Source: Curtobacterium sp. A7_M15
GTDB taxonomy: Bacteria; Actinomycetota; Actinomycetes; Actinomycetales; Microbacteriaceae
Assembly: GCF_030705415.1 (NCBI RefSeq)
Contig: NZ_JAUZED010000017.1
Span: 1 to 43,245 of the forward strand
Direction: 5' to 3'
DNA length: 43,245 nt
Both the position numbers and the translations under genes were made by a program. Positions 14,185 to 22,734 of the stretch are shown piece by piece. The number at the start of each line of letters is the position of its first letter. Within the stretch, counting starts at the first letter, position 1. The notes beneath the pieces were generated by a model that was given only the letters and a program-made list of their open reading frames with translations, did no database searches and was not told the origin of the DNA.

Positions 14185-14567
14185 GCCGGGGTGGTCTGCA
14201 CCACGTCGAACTCCGCACCGCCGACCTCGACGTGTCCGGTCCCGCGTGGGACTGGCTCGTGACCGAGCTCGGCTACGAGCCGTTCCAGCGGTGGCCCGAT
14301 GGACGGAGCTGGCGGCTGGGCGACCTGTACGTCGTGCTCGAGACCGCCCCGCTGCCGGGTGAGCACGACCGTCGACGCCCCGGCCTGAGCCACCTCGCGT
14401 TCCACGCCGGCGACACCGACGACGTCGCCCGGCTCTGGCAGGCCGCGCCGGAGCACGGATGGCGCCGCCTCTACGAGGACCGTCATCCGCACGCCGGCGG
14501 GCCGGACCACCACGCGGCGTTCCTCGAGGACGCCGAACGGGTCAAGGTCGAACTCGTCGCCGACTGA
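14181..14567 (+). CDS. VOC-superfamily (glyoxalase-like) protein
   Basis: This 128-residue protein is a single VOC domain with two beta-alpha-beta-beta-beta halves. It has LHHVELRTADLDVSGPAWDW at the N-terminus, YVVLETAPL in the middle, GLSHLAFHAGDTDDV opening the second half, and YEDRHPHAGGPDHHAAFLED near the end. Metal-ligand candidates are the His of HHVEL, the Glu of VLET, the His of SHLAF and an acidic residue at the C-terminus. Such proteins bind a divalent metal and may be lyases, dioxygenases or resistance proteins. It is translationally coupled to DUF1697. Exact role unknown. Confidence 0.87.
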   Translation: MSRGGLHHVELRTADLDVSGPAWDWLVTELGYEPFQRWPDGRSWRLGDLYVVLETAPLPGEHDRRRPGLSHLAFHAGDTDDVARLWQAAPEHGWRRLYEDRHPHAGGPDHHAAFLEDAERVKVELVAD

Positions 14568-14574
14568 GCCGTCG

Positions 14575-15342
14575 TCAGGCCTGCGGCGGCTGCCCGTTGC
14601 TCGCGGTGGTGCCACCGTCGACCGGCAGGACCGCCCCGGTGATGAACGACGCCTGGTCGCTCGCCAGGAACAGCACGGCCGCCGCGACCTCGTGCGCACG
14701 ACCGGCGCGGCCGAGGGCGATCCGCTCCTCGAACTTCTCCTGCAGCTCCTCGTCCTCCGCCTGGTCCTGCGTGAGGTCCGTCCACACGAGCCCGGGCGCC
14801 ACGGCGTTCACGCGGACGCCGAACTGCCCGTTGTCGAGCGCGGCGGCCTTGGTGAAGTTCGAGACCCCGCCCTTCGCCGCGTTGTAGGGGCTCATCCGCC
14901 AGTCCGCGTCCTCGCCGGACACGGACGAGGTGTTGACGATCGACCCCTTCGTGGCACGGAGGAACGGCAGCGCCGCACGCGTGCCGTAGAACACGCTGGA
15001 CAGGTCGGTCTCGATCACCCGTCGCCACTCCTCGGGGGCGATGTCCGTGATGTCGCCGGAGCTGAACGTCCCGGCGTTGTTCACGAGCACGTCGATGCGG
15101 TCGAACCGCTCGACGGCCGCGTCGACGACCCGCTGCCAGTCGGTGGGGCTCGCGGCGTCCGCGTGGAGCGCCACGACCCGGTCGGCCGGCAGGCTGTCGC
15201 CGACGGCCCGGACCTTCTCGTCGACGCTGTCGGTCAGGACGACGGACGCCCCCTCGTCGACGAACGCCCGAGCGGTCGCCTCGCCGATGCCGGACCCGGC
15301 ACCCGTGACGATCGCCACCTTGCCCTCGAACCGGTTGCCCAT
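14575..15342 (-). CDS. short-chain dehydrogenase/reductase (SDR)
   Basis: This 255-residue classical SDR has the NAD(P)-binding TGAGSGIGEA near residues 14-23, the NNAG motif (VLVNNAGTF), the catalytic Ser in NTSSVSG, and YNAAK with the catalytic Tyr and Lys. The C-terminal end GAVLPVDGGTTA is typical. An acidic residue after beta-2 (VVLTDSVDEK) suggests NAD preference. The start at 15342 has AGGAG 6-7 nt upstream; the longer frame start is not supported. A 13-bp palindrome lies just upstream of the ribosome site. Substrate unknown. Confidence 0.92.
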   Translation of the reverse strand: MGNRFEGKVAIVTGAGSGIGEATARAFVDEGASVVLTDSVDEKVRAVGDSLPADRVVALHADAASPTDWQRVVDAAVERFDRIDVLVNNAGTFSSGDITDIAPEEWRRVIETDLSSVFYGTRAALPFLRATKGSIVNTSSVSGEDADWRMSPYNAAKGGVSNFTKAAALDNGQFGVRVNAVAPGLVWTDLTQDQAEDEELQEKFEERIALGRAGRAHEVAAAVLFLASDQASFITGAVLPVDGGTTASNGQPPQA

Positions 15343-15358
15343 GGTGTCTCCTCTCGTT

Positions 15359-15371
15359 GCACGGTCCGTGC
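15359..15371. promoter_or_regulatory. palindrome upstream of the SDR gene
   Basis: GCACGG-T-CCGTGC is a perfect 6-bp inverted repeat 17 nt before the SDR start. A further CCGTGCCC (15366-15373) pairs with GGGCACGG at 15397-15404. The site may be an SDR operator or part of the terminator for the GH65 gene that ends at 15447. Confidence 0.5.
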
Positions 15372-15446
15372 CCGGGGAGACGCCATCGGCCCGACGGGGC
15401 ACGGCGAGCCATGGTGCCCGCGTGCGCCTGGGCGCGTTCGGAGGTG

Positions 15447-17957
15447 TCAGGCGGTCGTGTCCTCCGGCTCGAGGTCGCGGTCGAGCGAGATGGTCGGGAT
15501 CGACGCCGTGACGACCGAGCCGTCGGCGCGGAGCGTGCCCTGGATGTCGGCGGTCGTCGGTGCGCGCCCGGTCATCCGCGGGCCCTGGTGCGGCAGCGGC
15601 ACGACCGTCGGCTCACCGGCGGTGACGTCCCACTGCTGGTTGTGCACCCACGCCGTGAAGCCGGACCCCGTCTCGACCGTGAAGGTCATGGCGTCCTGCT
15701 CGAGGTCGACCCGCACGCGCGATCCACGGACCGTCAGTCGGTAGGTGATGCGCTCCCAGTCCTTCGGCAGTCGCGGGTTGAAGGTCATCCGACCGCCGTG
15801 GTCCCGCATGCCGCCGAACCCGTTCACGACCGCACCCCAGATGCCACCCGTCGATGCGATGTGCACCCCGTCGGTGGTGTTGCCGTGCAGGTCGGCGAGG
15901 TCCACGTACAGCGCCGTCTGGAAGTACTGCAGCGCGAGGTCGTGGTAGCCGACCTCGGCCGCCATGATCGACTGCACGACCGCCGACAGCGTGGAGTCGC
16001 CGGTGGTGAGGGCGTCGTAGTAGTCGAAGTCGCGACGCTTCTCGGCGGCGGTGAACTCGTGCCCCTGCAGGAACAGCGCGAGCACGACGTCCGCCTGCTT
16101 GAGCACCTGGAACCGGTAGATCACCAGCGGGTGGTAGTGGAGCAGCAACGGCCGCTTGCTCTCGGGGGTGTTGTCGAGGTCCCAGAGTTCCTTGTCGAGG
16201 AACTGGGCGTCCTGCGGGTGGATGCCGCGGTGCGGGTCGAACGGGATCTCCATCGACTCGGCCGCGTGCTCCCAGTCGGTGATCTCCTGCGCCTGCAGCC
16301 CGGTCCGCCGCACCATGCGGTCGTACTCTTCCGGGTCGTCGACCGCGAGTTCGCGGCAGGCGTTCACCGCGAACCACAGGTTCGCCCGCGCCATCACGTT
16401 GGTGTAGAGGTTGTCGTCGACGACCGTCGTGTACTCGTCGGGACCGGTCACACCGTCGATGTGGAACTTCTTGTCGCCGTTGGACCGCCAGAACCCGAGG
16501 TCCTCCCACAGGCGGGCGGTCTCGACGAGGATGTCGATCGCACCACGCTTGAGGAACTCGCGGTCGTCCGAGGCGCGAACGTACTGCATGAGCGCGTGGG
16601 CGATGTCCGCGTCGATGTGGTACTGCGCGGTGCCGGCTGCGTAGTAGGCGCTGGACTCCTCGCCGTTGATCGTCCGCCACGGGAACAGTGCACCGTGCTG
16701 GTTGAGCTCACGGGCGCGGGACCGTGCCGCGTCGAGCATGTTGTAGCGGAACCGCAGGGCGTTCCGGGCGACGATCGGCGCCGTGTAGGACAGGAACGGC
16801 AGGACGTAGATCTCCATGTCCCAGAAGTAGTGGCCGCCGTACCCGGAGCCCGTCACGCCCTTGGCCGCGATGCCGTGCCCGTCGGTGCGGGCGGTGGCCT
16901 GCGCGAGCATGAACAGGTTCCACCGGACCGCCTGCTGGAGCGCGGGCTGGCCGGCGATCTCGACGTCGCTGCGTGCCCAGAAGTCGTCCATCCACTCGGC
17001 CTGCCGCGTGAACGCGGCGTCGACGGACTCGGCACGGGCACGGTCGAGCGTCCGCTCGCACCGATCGGCGAGTTCTCGCGCCGGGACCCCGCGGGAGGTG
17101 TGGTAGACCACGTGCTTCGTCAGGCGGATCGGCTGCCCGGCGCGCGCCTGCACGCGGTAGACGTGCTTCGCCAGGTCGTCCTCGATCGACGAGGACTCGT
17201 CCCAGCTGTTCTCGGTCTCGAGGTGGTGCTCGACGCCGACGCAGATCGTCATGCCCGAGCTCGCCGCCTGGTACCCGAGCAGCGAACGGCCGCCGGTGCT
17301 GCGCTTGAGCTTCGGCTCGAGCACCCGCTCGGTGAACGCCTCGGCCTTGCGCGGGTCGAAGGCGTTCGCTGCCGCACGCATGCCCGCGTGGTACTCGTCC
17401 TGCACGTCCTGCCGGTTGAGGATCTGGCTCGACAGCAGGATCGAGGCGTCCGCGTCGAGCACGGTGACCTCGTAGTCAATGACCGCCAGGTGCCGGTCGG
17501 TGAACGACACCAGCCGCCTGGACCGGATGAGCACCCGCTTGCCGGAGGGCGTCGACCACTCGGTCTCGCGGAACAGGTACCCACCGCGGAAGTCCAGCCG
17601 CCGGGTGTGCCGGAGGATGTCGGCCTCGGCCAGGACGAGCGGCTCGTCGTCGACGTACAGGCGGATCACCTTGGCGTCGGGCGCGTTGATGATGGTCTGC
17701 CCGGTCTTCGCGAACCCGAAGGCGTCTTCTGCGTGACGGATCGGCCAGGTCTCGTGGAAGCCGTTGATGTACGTGCCGTACTGCACGCCGCCGCGACCTT
17801 CGTCGAGGTTGCCGCGCAGGCCCAGGTAGCCGTTGCCGACGGCGAAGTTCGTCTCGGCCACGCCCTGCTCGTCCGGCGCGTACTCGGTCTCGACGAGGGC
17901 CCACTCGTCGATCGGGTAGCGGACGCGGTCCAACGGGTCGGAGGTGATGGGGTTCAT
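15447..17957 (-). CDS. GH65 alpha-glucoside phosphorylase
   Basis: This 836-residue protein is a full-length glycoside hydrolase family 65 enzyme, phosphorolysing an alpha-glucobiose (maltose, trehalose, kojibiose or similar) to beta-glucose 1-phosphate and glucose. The catalytic acid is Glu508 in VTGPDEYTTVVDDNLYTN. The phosphate and substrate region GGHYFWDME is at residues 374-382, and the N-terminal beta-sandwich contains NFAVGNGYLGLRGN. There is no signal peptide, so it acts in the cytoplasm. A GGAG ribosome site precedes the ATG. It follows the beta-phosphoglucomutase gene by 75 bp, the classic pairing that sends the product into glycolysis. The specific disaccharide is undetermined. 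Confidence 0.94.
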   Translation of the reverse strand: MNPITSDPLDRVRYPIDEWALVETEYAPDEQGVAETNFAVGNGYLGLRGNLDEGRGGVQYGTYINGFHETWPIRHAEDAFGFAKTGQTIINAPDAKVIRLYVDDEPLVLAEADILRHTRRLDFRGGYLFRETEWSTPSGKRVLIRSRRLVSFTDRHLAVIDYEVTVLDADASILLSSQILNRQDVQDEYHAGMRAAANAFDPRKAEAFTERVLEPKLKRSTGGRSLLGYQAASSGMTICVGVEHHLETENSWDESSSIEDDLAKHVYRVQARAGQPIRLTKHVVYHTSRGVPARELADRCERTLDRARAESVDAAFTRQAEWMDDFWARSDVEIAGQPALQQAVRWNLFMLAQATARTDGHGIAAKGVTGSGYGGHYFWDMEIYVLPFLSYTAPIVARNALRFRYNMLDAARSRARELNQHGALFPWRTINGEESSAYYAAGTAQYHIDADIAHALMQYVRASDDREFLKRGAIDILVETARLWEDLGFWRSNGDKKFHIDGVTGPDEYTTVVDDNLYTNVMARANLWFAVNACRELAVDDPEEYDRMVRRTGLQAQEITDWEHAAESMEIPFDPHRGIHPQDAQFLDKELWDLDNTPESKRPLLLHYHPLVIYRFQVLKQADVVLALFLQGHEFTAAEKRRDFDYYDALTTGDSTLSAVVQSIMAAEVGYHDLALQYFQTALYVDLADLHGNTTDGVHIASTGGIWGAVVNGFGGMRDHGGRMTFNPRLPKDWERITYRLTVRGSRVRVDLEQDAMTFTVETGSGFTAWVHNQQWDVTAGEPTVVPLPHQGPRMTGRAPTTADIQGTLRADGSVVTASIPTISLDRDLEPEDTTA

Positions 17958-18003
17958 GGTGCTCCGTGGGGGAGGAGGTGTTCGTGGGAGGGTCGGGAGG
18001 CCT

Positions 18004-18013
18004 GGAGGCGCGG
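18004..18013 (-). repeat. CCGCGCCTCC intergenic motif, copy (minus)
   Basis: This copy is 19 nt past the stop of the beta-phosphoglucomutase gene, in the gap before GH65. Confidence 0.75.
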
Positions 18014-18032
18014 ATCGCCCCGGCCGCCCCGC

Positions 18033-18800
18033 CTACGTCGTGCTCGTGGCCGGTTCCGGCAGCTGGTCGACGAGTTCGTCGAGGTCGCCGACCACGACGT
18101 CCGCCCCGTGGGCTCGGAGCGCGTCGGCACCGGCACCGCGGTCGACACCGACGACGAGCCCGAAGGCGCCGTTGCGGCCGGCCTCGACCCCGCTCGTTGC
18201 GTCCTCGACCACGACGCACTCGGCAGCGGTCAGGCCGAACCGGCTCGCCGCGTCGAGGTAGGTGTCGGGCGCGGGCTTGCCGGCCAGGCCGTCCTGGCGG
18301 GCGACGAGGCCGTCGACCACCACGGGGAAGCGTTCGAGGATGCCGGCCGTGCGGAGCACCTGCACCGCGTTGGCCGAGCTCGACACGACGGCGACGGAGA
18401 GTCCGGCGTCGATCGCGGCGACGAGGAACCGAAGCGAGCCGGGGTAGGGCTCCACCCCGTGCTCGGCCAGTTCGGCCGTGAACTCGGCGTTCTTCCGGTT
18501 GCCGAGCCCGCACACCGTGTCGGCGTCCGGCGGGTCGTCCGGGGTGCCCTGCGGCAGGTCGATGCCACGGGACTCGAGCAGGGAGCGCACCCCGTCGTAC
18601 CGGGGCTTGCCGTCGATGTACGCGAAGTAGTCCTGTTCGGTGTACGGAGCGACGCCGTGCTGGGCGAGGTAGGGCGTGAACAACCGGCTCCACGCGCGCA
18701 TGTGGACGTCCGCGGTGGGGGTGAGGACGCCGTCCAGGTCGAACAGGAGCGCTCGCTGGTCAGCGAGTCGCGCGGGAGTGCGCCGGTCCGGCGTCGTCAT
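18033..18800 (-). CDS. pgmB: beta-phosphoglucomutase (HAD family)
   Basis: This 255-residue HAD subfamily IA enzyme converts beta-glucose 1-phosphate to glucose 6-phosphate. Motif I is LLFDLDGVLTPT, with Asp nucleophile and acid/base Asp. The cap region includes FAYIDGKPRYDGVRSLLES, as in longer actinobacterial beta-PGMs. Motif II is VSSSAN, motif III is the Lys of AGKPAPDTYLDAA and motif IV is VVVEDATSGVEA. A strong GGAGGG site lies 6 nt before the ATG at 18800. Position directly upstream of GH65 phosphorylase on the same strand supports the assignment strongly. Confidence 0.92.
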   Translation of the reverse strand: MTTPDRRTPARLADQRALLFDLDGVLTPTADVHMRAWSRLFTPYLAQHGVAPYTEQDYFAYIDGKPRYDGVRSLLESRGIDLPQGTPDDPPDADTVCGLGNRKNAEFTAELAEHGVEPYPGSLRFLVAAIDAGLSVAVVSSSANAVQVLRTAGILERFPVVVDGLVARQDGLAGKPAPDTYLDAASRFGLTAAECVVVEDATSGVEAGRNGAFGLVVGVDRGAGADALRAHGADVVVGDLDELVDQLPEPATSTT

Positions 18801-18862
18801 GTGCTGCCCTCCGGGGGACGGGGTCGTCGACGGTGCTTCCGGACGAGTCTAGGACCGCTCCA

Positions 18863-18888
18863 GGCCCGGCGTTCAGGCGCGCCGGGCC
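18863..18888. promoter_or_regulatory. 9-bp stem-loop in a divergent promoter region
   Basis: GGCCCGGCG (18863-18871) and CGCCGGGCC (18880-18888) form a perfect stem with an 8-nt loop. It lies in the 202-bp region between the divergent beta-PGM gene and the APC permease, next to a TAGACT box (minus strand, about 18846-18851). It could be an operator or leader structure. The rest of the gap holds the two promoters and no gene. Confidence 0.5.
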
Positions 18889-19002
18889 CCGTGGAAAGAG
18901 TTCACACACTCGTTCGCTGTGCAGGGGAACCGCGTTCCGTGCACCGACTGGGAGCGCGCCGAGGTCCGTCCCGGGACGCTGGCCGGGACGGAAGGCACCA
19001 CC

Positions 19003-20358
19003 ATGACCAGCGACACCACCGCTCCGGCACGCGCGCAGGACGGCGACTCCAAGCTCAGGCAGGTCATCACCGGGCCCCTGCTCTACCTGTTCATCCTCGG
19101 TGACGTCCTCGGCGCCGGCATCTACGCCCTCATGGGGACGCTGTCGGAGGACGTCGGCGGCGCGCTGTGGGCACCGCTCGTGCTCGCCCTGCTGCTCGCG
19201 CTGCTGACCGCCGGCTCCTACGCCGAACTCGTCACGAAGTACCCGAGGGCCGGTGGTGCCGCCGTGTTCGCCGAACGCGCCTACCGGGTTCCGCTGGTGT
19301 CGTTCCTCGTCGGCTTCTGCATGCTGGCCGCGGGCGTCACGAGCGCGGCCGGCCTGTCGCTCGCGTTCGCCGGCGACTACCTCGGGACCTTCGTCGACCT
19401 GCCGCCCGTCCCCACCGCGATCGTGTTCCTGGCGCTGATCGCCTGCCTGAACGCGCGCGGCATCTCGGACTCGCTCCGGAGCAACGTCGTGATGACGGTC
19501 ATCGAGGTGTCGGGACTGGTGATCGTGATCGTCGTCGTCGCCGTGATGCTCGGCGGCGGAGGCGGCGACGTGAGCCGCGTCGGCGCGTTCCCGGCGGATG
19601 CGAACCCGGCGCTCGCGACCCTGAGCGCCGCCATCGTCGCCTACTACTCGTTCGTCGGCTTCGAGACGAGCGCCAACGTCGCGGAAGAGGTCCGCGAGCC
19701 CCGGAAGGTGTACCCGAAGGCGTTGTTCGGCGCGCTGGCCACCGCCGGCGTCGTGTACGTCCTGGTCGGTCTCGCCAGCTCGATCGCCCTCCCCGCTCCG
19801 GAGCTCTCCGACTCGAGCGGCCCGCTGCTCGCCGTGGTGTCGGCGTCCGGCGTGCCGATCCCCGACTGGGTGTTCAGCCTGATCGCACTCGTCGCGGTGG
19901 CGAACGGTGCGCTGCTCACGATGATCATGTCGAGCCGCGTGACCTACGGCATGGCCGAGCAACGGCTGTTGCCGAGCGTGCTCGGCAGTGTCCTGCCGAA
20001 GCGGCGGACCCCCTGGACGGCCATCGTCGCGACGACGGTCGTCGCGATGCTCCTCACCCTGATCGGCGACGTCGGGGTCCTGGCCGAGACCGTCGTGCTC
20101 CTCCTGCTGTTCGTCTTCATCAGCACGAACGTCGCCGTGCTCGTGCTCCGCCGGGACCACGTGGCGCACGACCACTTCCGGGTCTGGACGTTCGTGCCGG
20201 TGCTCGGCGTCGCCTCCTGCGTGCTGCTGCTCACCCAGCAGAGCGGGCAGGTGTGGCTGTACGCGGGACTGCTGCTGGTGGTCGGCGTCGTGCTGTACGG
20301 CATCGCCCGCGCGACGCGCGGCCGTGGTCGCGACCAGCAGCATCCGCGGGCCGACTGA
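19003..20358 (+). CDS. APC-family amino-acid permease
   Basis: This 451-residue membrane transporter has about 12 hydrophobic segments and APC-fold motifs: the helix-1 break LGDVLGAGIYALMG, then YAELVTKYPRAGGAAVFAER, and VGFETSANVAEEVREPRKVY in helix 6 and loop. It is distinct from the CAT-type permease at 460-1935. The start at 19003 is preferred because GGAAGG lies 7 nt upstream; the 28 extra residues of the longer frame look non-coding. It is probably an amino-acid/proton symporter; substrate cannot be told. It is followed by a hairpin that contains two copies of the intergenic 10-mer. Confidence 0.88.
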   Translation: MTSDTTAPARAQDGDSKLRQVITGPLLYLFILGDVLGAGIYALMGTLSEDVGGALWAPLVLALLLALLTAGSYAELVTKYPRAGGAAVFAERAYRVPLVSFLVGFCMLAAGVTSAAGLSLAFAGDYLGTFVDLPPVPTAIVFLALIACLNARGISDSLRSNVVMTVIEVSGLVIVIVVVAVMLGGGGGDVSRVGAFPADANPALATLSAAIVAYYSFVGFETSANVAEEVREPRKVYPKALFGALATAGVVYVLVGLASSIALPAPELSDSSGPLLAVVSASGVPIPDWVFSLIALVAVANGALLTMIMSSRVTYGMAEQRLLPSVLGSVLPKRRTPWTAIVATTVVAMLLTLIGDVGVLAETVVLLLLFVFISTNVAVLVLRRDHVAHDHFRVWTFVPVLGVASCVLLLTQQSGQVWLYAGLLLVVGVVLYGIARATRGRGRDQQHPRAD

Positions 20359-20368
20359 CCGCGCGCCT

Positions 20369-20399
20369 CGCGCCTCCCGTCCGACCGCCAGGAGGCGCG
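20369..20399. terminator. hairpin formed by two opposed copies of the GCGCCTCC motif
   Basis: CGCGCCTCC (20369-20377) and GGAGGCGCG (20391-20399) are perfect 9-bp arms around a 13-nt loop, just after the APC permease stop. The right arm, as CCGCGCCTCC on the minus strand (20391-20400), is an exact copy of the recurring intergenic 10-mer. It could act as a terminator. Confidence 0.65.
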
Positions 20400-20420
20400 G
20401 TTCACCGACACCGGACCGCG

Positions 20421-20426
20421 TACGGT
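20421..20426 (+). promoter_or_regulatory. -10 box of leaderless NUDIX gene
   Basis: TACGGT is followed by 6 nt and the ATG at 20433. Confidence 0.75.
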
Positions 20427-20432
20427 GGGCGG

Positions 20433-20876
20433 ATGGCCGGTCCTGACCCCCTCCGCGTCCGCGCTGCGGCCGTCGCGGTCCGCGACGACGCGGTGCTGCT
20501 CGTCCTGCGGGAGCGGGACGGCCGCCGCTACGCCGTCCTGCCGGGCGGTGGTGTGGAGGTCGGTGAGACGCCGCAGCAGGCCTGTGTCCGCGAACTGCGC
20601 GAGGAGACCGGACTCGACGGCGAGGTCCTCGCGCTGCTGCCCGTCGGGCTCGACCGCGAGGCGCCGACCGTGTACCTCCAGGTCGCCGTCGGAGAGGACG
20701 CACCCGTGCTCGACCCGACGTCTCCCGAGGGCGCGCGCACGACACCCGGCAACCGGTACCACCCGACATGGGTCCCGCTCGACCGCCTCGAGGACGTCGG
20801 CCTCGTGCCGCAGCGGGCCCTCGCGGCCGTCCGGGCAGCGGTCAGCGCAGGCTCGACCCAGCGGGCAGCGCGCTGA
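20433..20876 (+). CDS. NUDIX hydrolase
   Basis: This 147-residue protein carries a complete Nudix box at residues 38-61: GGGVEVGETPQQACVRELRE then ETGL, matching GX5EX7REUXEEXGU. It should cleave a nucleoside diphosphate linked to another group in a metal-dependent way. The exact substrate is unknown. The start is defined by the leaderless -10 box. The last 35 bp overlap the 3' end of the oppositely oriented hydrolase gene (20842-20876), a convergent overlap. Confidence 0.92.
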   Translation: MAGPDPLRVRAAAVAVRDDAVLLVLRERDGRRYAVLPGGGVEVGETPQQACVRELREETGLDGEVLALLPVGLDREAPTVYLQVAVGEDAPVLDPTSPEGARTTPGNRYHPTWVPLDRLEDVGLVPQRALAAVRAAVSAGSTQRAAR

Positions 20877-21582
20877 CCCAGCGTTCCACGGCGGCGGTGA
20901 TCTGCGATCGCGCGTCGGCGGGGCTGATCGTCGCCGTCCGGTCCCCCGGCTGGTCGCCGTAGGCGCCGAAGGCCGCGTGGTTCGCGCCGTTGATCTCGGT
21001 CATCGTCGCGGTCGACGGCAGCAGGTGCCGGGCAGCGTCCACCTTCGCCGGCGTCGAGAGGCCGTCACGTGAGCCCGAGACGCTGAGCACCTGGATGTAC
21101 GAGCGGCTGATGTCGTTCGCGCAGTAGCTCCCGAGGAGGAGCAGCCCGTCGGCGTCCTTCGCCAGCTGGCAGGCACGGACACCGCCCAGGGAGTGACCGC
21201 CGACCGCCCACGACCGGACGTCGGGGGCGTGGGACTCGAACGTCGACAGCGGGCGGGTGTCGAAGAAGGCGAGGTGCAGCGTCGGCTTCGTGATGACGAC
21301 GGTCGTCCCGCTGGCGACGACCTGCCGGAACGTCGCCATGTACGCGTAGGGGTCGACCTTCGCGCCGGGGATGAACACGATGCCCACACCGTTCGCGGTG
21401 CCGGTCGGGGTCATCACCACGGCGTCGCCCGCGTCCCGGACGGCCACACGGTCGTCCCGCCAGACCTGCAGCGCCGCGCTCCGGGTGCCCTGCATGACGA
21501 TGTTCGCCCAGACGAGGAACACCACCGCGATCAGCACGACAACGGCGACGACCCAGGCGGTCCAGCGGAGTGCTCGGTTCAT
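20842..21582 (-). CDS. membrane-anchored alpha/beta hydrolase
   Basis: This 246-residue protein has an N-terminal transmembrane anchor (WVVAVVVLIAVVFLVWANIV, about residues 9-30). An alpha/beta-hydrolase domain follows, facing outward by inference. The nucleophile elbow is GGHSLGG, the oxyanion region is IVFIPGAKVDPYAYM, and a candidate catalytic His is in INGANHAAFGAYGDQPGD. The family resembles actinobacterial hydrolases of the dienelactone-hydrolase-like type with unknown substrates. The ATG overlaps the stop of the acetyltransferase-methyltransferase gene by 4 bp (ATGA), so the two are coupled. Confidence 0.85.
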   Translation of the reverse strand: MNRALRWTAWVVAVVVLIAVVFLVWANIVMQGTRSAALQVWRDDRVAVRDAGDAVVMTPTGTANGVGIVFIPGAKVDPYAYMATFRQVVASGTTVVITKPTLHLAFFDTRPLSTFESHAPDVRSWAVGGHSLGGVRACQLAKDADGLLLLGSYCANDISRSYIQVLSVSGSRDGLSTPAKVDAARHLLPSTATMTEINGANHAAFGAYGDQPGDRTATISPADARSQITAAVERWVSALPAGSSLR

Positions 21583-22667
21583 GGTCTCCCTGCTCCCTGC
21601 GGGCGTCGGGCGGTGACGGTGAGCCACCGCTCGTCGGCGCCCGCGCGCGTGGTCTCGCGGACGTCGACGTCGGTCCAGCCGGATCGGCGGACGACCTCGG
21701 CCAGGGGCTCGGGCGTCCAGTAGGTGAAGTGCCGGGCGCGGTCGAGCTTCCGGGTGCTCCAGGCCTCGCCCTCGCCGAGCTTCACCGTCGCGGCCAGCAC
21801 ACCGCCGGGGTGCACGGCGTCACGCAGCCGAGCGAGGACTCCCCCGAGGTCACCCCGCTCGACGTGCAGGAGCACGGCGTTCGCGAACACGGCGTCGTAC
21901 GGGCCGCCGAACGCGTCCGGCCGCACGTCGAGCTGGCGGGCGTCGTGCCCGTCGGCCCGCAGCGCGTCCACGAACGACCGCGCTCCGTCCGTCCGGTCGA
22001 CGACGAGTCCGGTCGTCTCGAGCGCGAGGGCGTCGCGCCCCGGGCCGGACCCGAGTTCGAGCACCCGCGCCCCGAGCGGGACGAGTGCGAGCAGGTCGTC
22101 GACGAGCCCGGCGCGGTGGTCGTCGGTGCGCTCGGCGTAGCGGTCGGCGGCGCGCTCGTAGGCGTCCAGCGTGCGCTCGGCGGCGAGGTCCCGGCGCATC
22201 ACGATCTCGTGCCGACCGTCGGGCAGCGGGTCTCCGGCGTCCCCGGCCGCGGTGAAGCCACAGCGCTCGTACGTGCGGCGGGCCCCGGTGTTGTCCGGCA
22301 TCACGGACAGTTCGAGAGTGTGGGCACCGGTGCGGGCCGCCCAGGTCGCGACCGCACGGATGAGCGCGGCGGCGACCCCTCGGCCGCGTGCAGCGGGGTC
22401 GACCCACATCGAGATGAGCTCGGCGGTGCCGGGTACGGACCCCGGGACGCCGCCGGCCATGCCGACGACGGAGTCGTCCTCGGCGTGGGCGAGCAGGTCG
22501 AGTGCACCGGGGATCGAGAGGCGGGTCCGCCACCGGTGCTCGGGTGCGTCGGCCCAGTCGGCGAGCGTGGAGCCGAAGGCGCCGGGTGCGTCCGCGAGGG
22601 CCGCGAGCCGGACCGGGCGCCAGGTCTCCCAGTCGTCCGCCGTCACCCGGCGCAGCGCGATCGTCAC
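21579..22667 (-). CDS. GNAT acetyltransferase fused to a SAM methyltransferase
   Basis: This 362-residue protein joins two enzymes. Residues 1-160 are a GNAT domain with the acetyl-CoA loop RGRGVA (94-99) and the GARRTYERCGFTAAG signature. Residues 165-355 are a class I SAM-dependent methyltransferase with motif I VLELGSGPG (202-210), an acidic loop around LVVDRTDGARSF and FANAVLLHVERGDL as motif IV-V. Substrates are unknown; both halves could modify one small molecule. Start GTG at 22667 is 6 nt from a TAGCGT -10 box on the minus strand. It is coupled to the membrane-anchored hydrolase. Confidence 0.88.
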   Translation of the reverse strand: MTIALRRVTADDWETWRPVRLAALADAPGAFGSTLADWADAPEHRWRTRLSIPGALDLLAHAEDDSVVGMAGGVPGSVPGTAELISMWVDPAARGRGVAAALIRAVATWAARTGAHTLELSVMPDNTGARRTYERCGFTAAGDAGDPLPDGRHEIVMRRDLAAERTLDAYERAADRYAERTDDHRAGLVDDLLALVPLGARVLELGSGPGRDALALETTGLVVDRTDGARSFVDALRADGHDARQLDVRPDAFGGPYDAVFANAVLLHVERGDLGGVLARLRDAVHPGGVLAATVKLGEGEAWSTRKLDRARHFTYWTPEPLAEVVRRSGWTDVDVRETTRAGADERWLTVTARRPQGAGRP

Positions 22668-22673
22668 GCCCCG

Positions 22674-22679
22674 ACGCTA
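22674..22679 (-). promoter_or_regulatory. -10 box of leaderless GNAT-methyltransferase gene
   Basis: TAGCGT on the minus strand is followed by 6 nt and the GTG at 22667. Confidence 0.75.
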
Positions 22680-22680
22680 C

Positions 22681-22692
22681 CGCCCGCGGGCG
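22681..22692. promoter_or_regulatory. perfect 12-bp palindrome upstream of the -10 box
   Basis: CGCCCGCGGGCG ends 1 nt from the GNAT-methyltransferase -10 box, the same placement as the antitoxin operator. A second perfect palindrome, CGGGTCGACCCG, lies at 22707-22718. In such GC-rich DNA short palindromes can be chance. Confidence 0.4.
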
Positions 22693-22715
22693 CGAGCCGA
22701 CCCTGCCGGGTCGAC

Positions 22716-22725
22716 CCGCGCCTCC
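22716..22725 (+). repeat. CCGCGCCTCC intergenic motif, copy (plus)
   Basis: This copy lies 9 nt past the stop of the hexulose-phosphate synthase gene. Confidence 0.75.
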
Positions 22726-22734
22726 TGGACCGGG

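Noticed and set aside
15357..19103. 1248-residue plus-strand open frame
   Set aside because: It runs antisense to the clear GH65 and beta-PGM genes, has Arg/Gly/Val/Asp-rich content and no family resemblance. Long antisense open frames are expected at this GC content.
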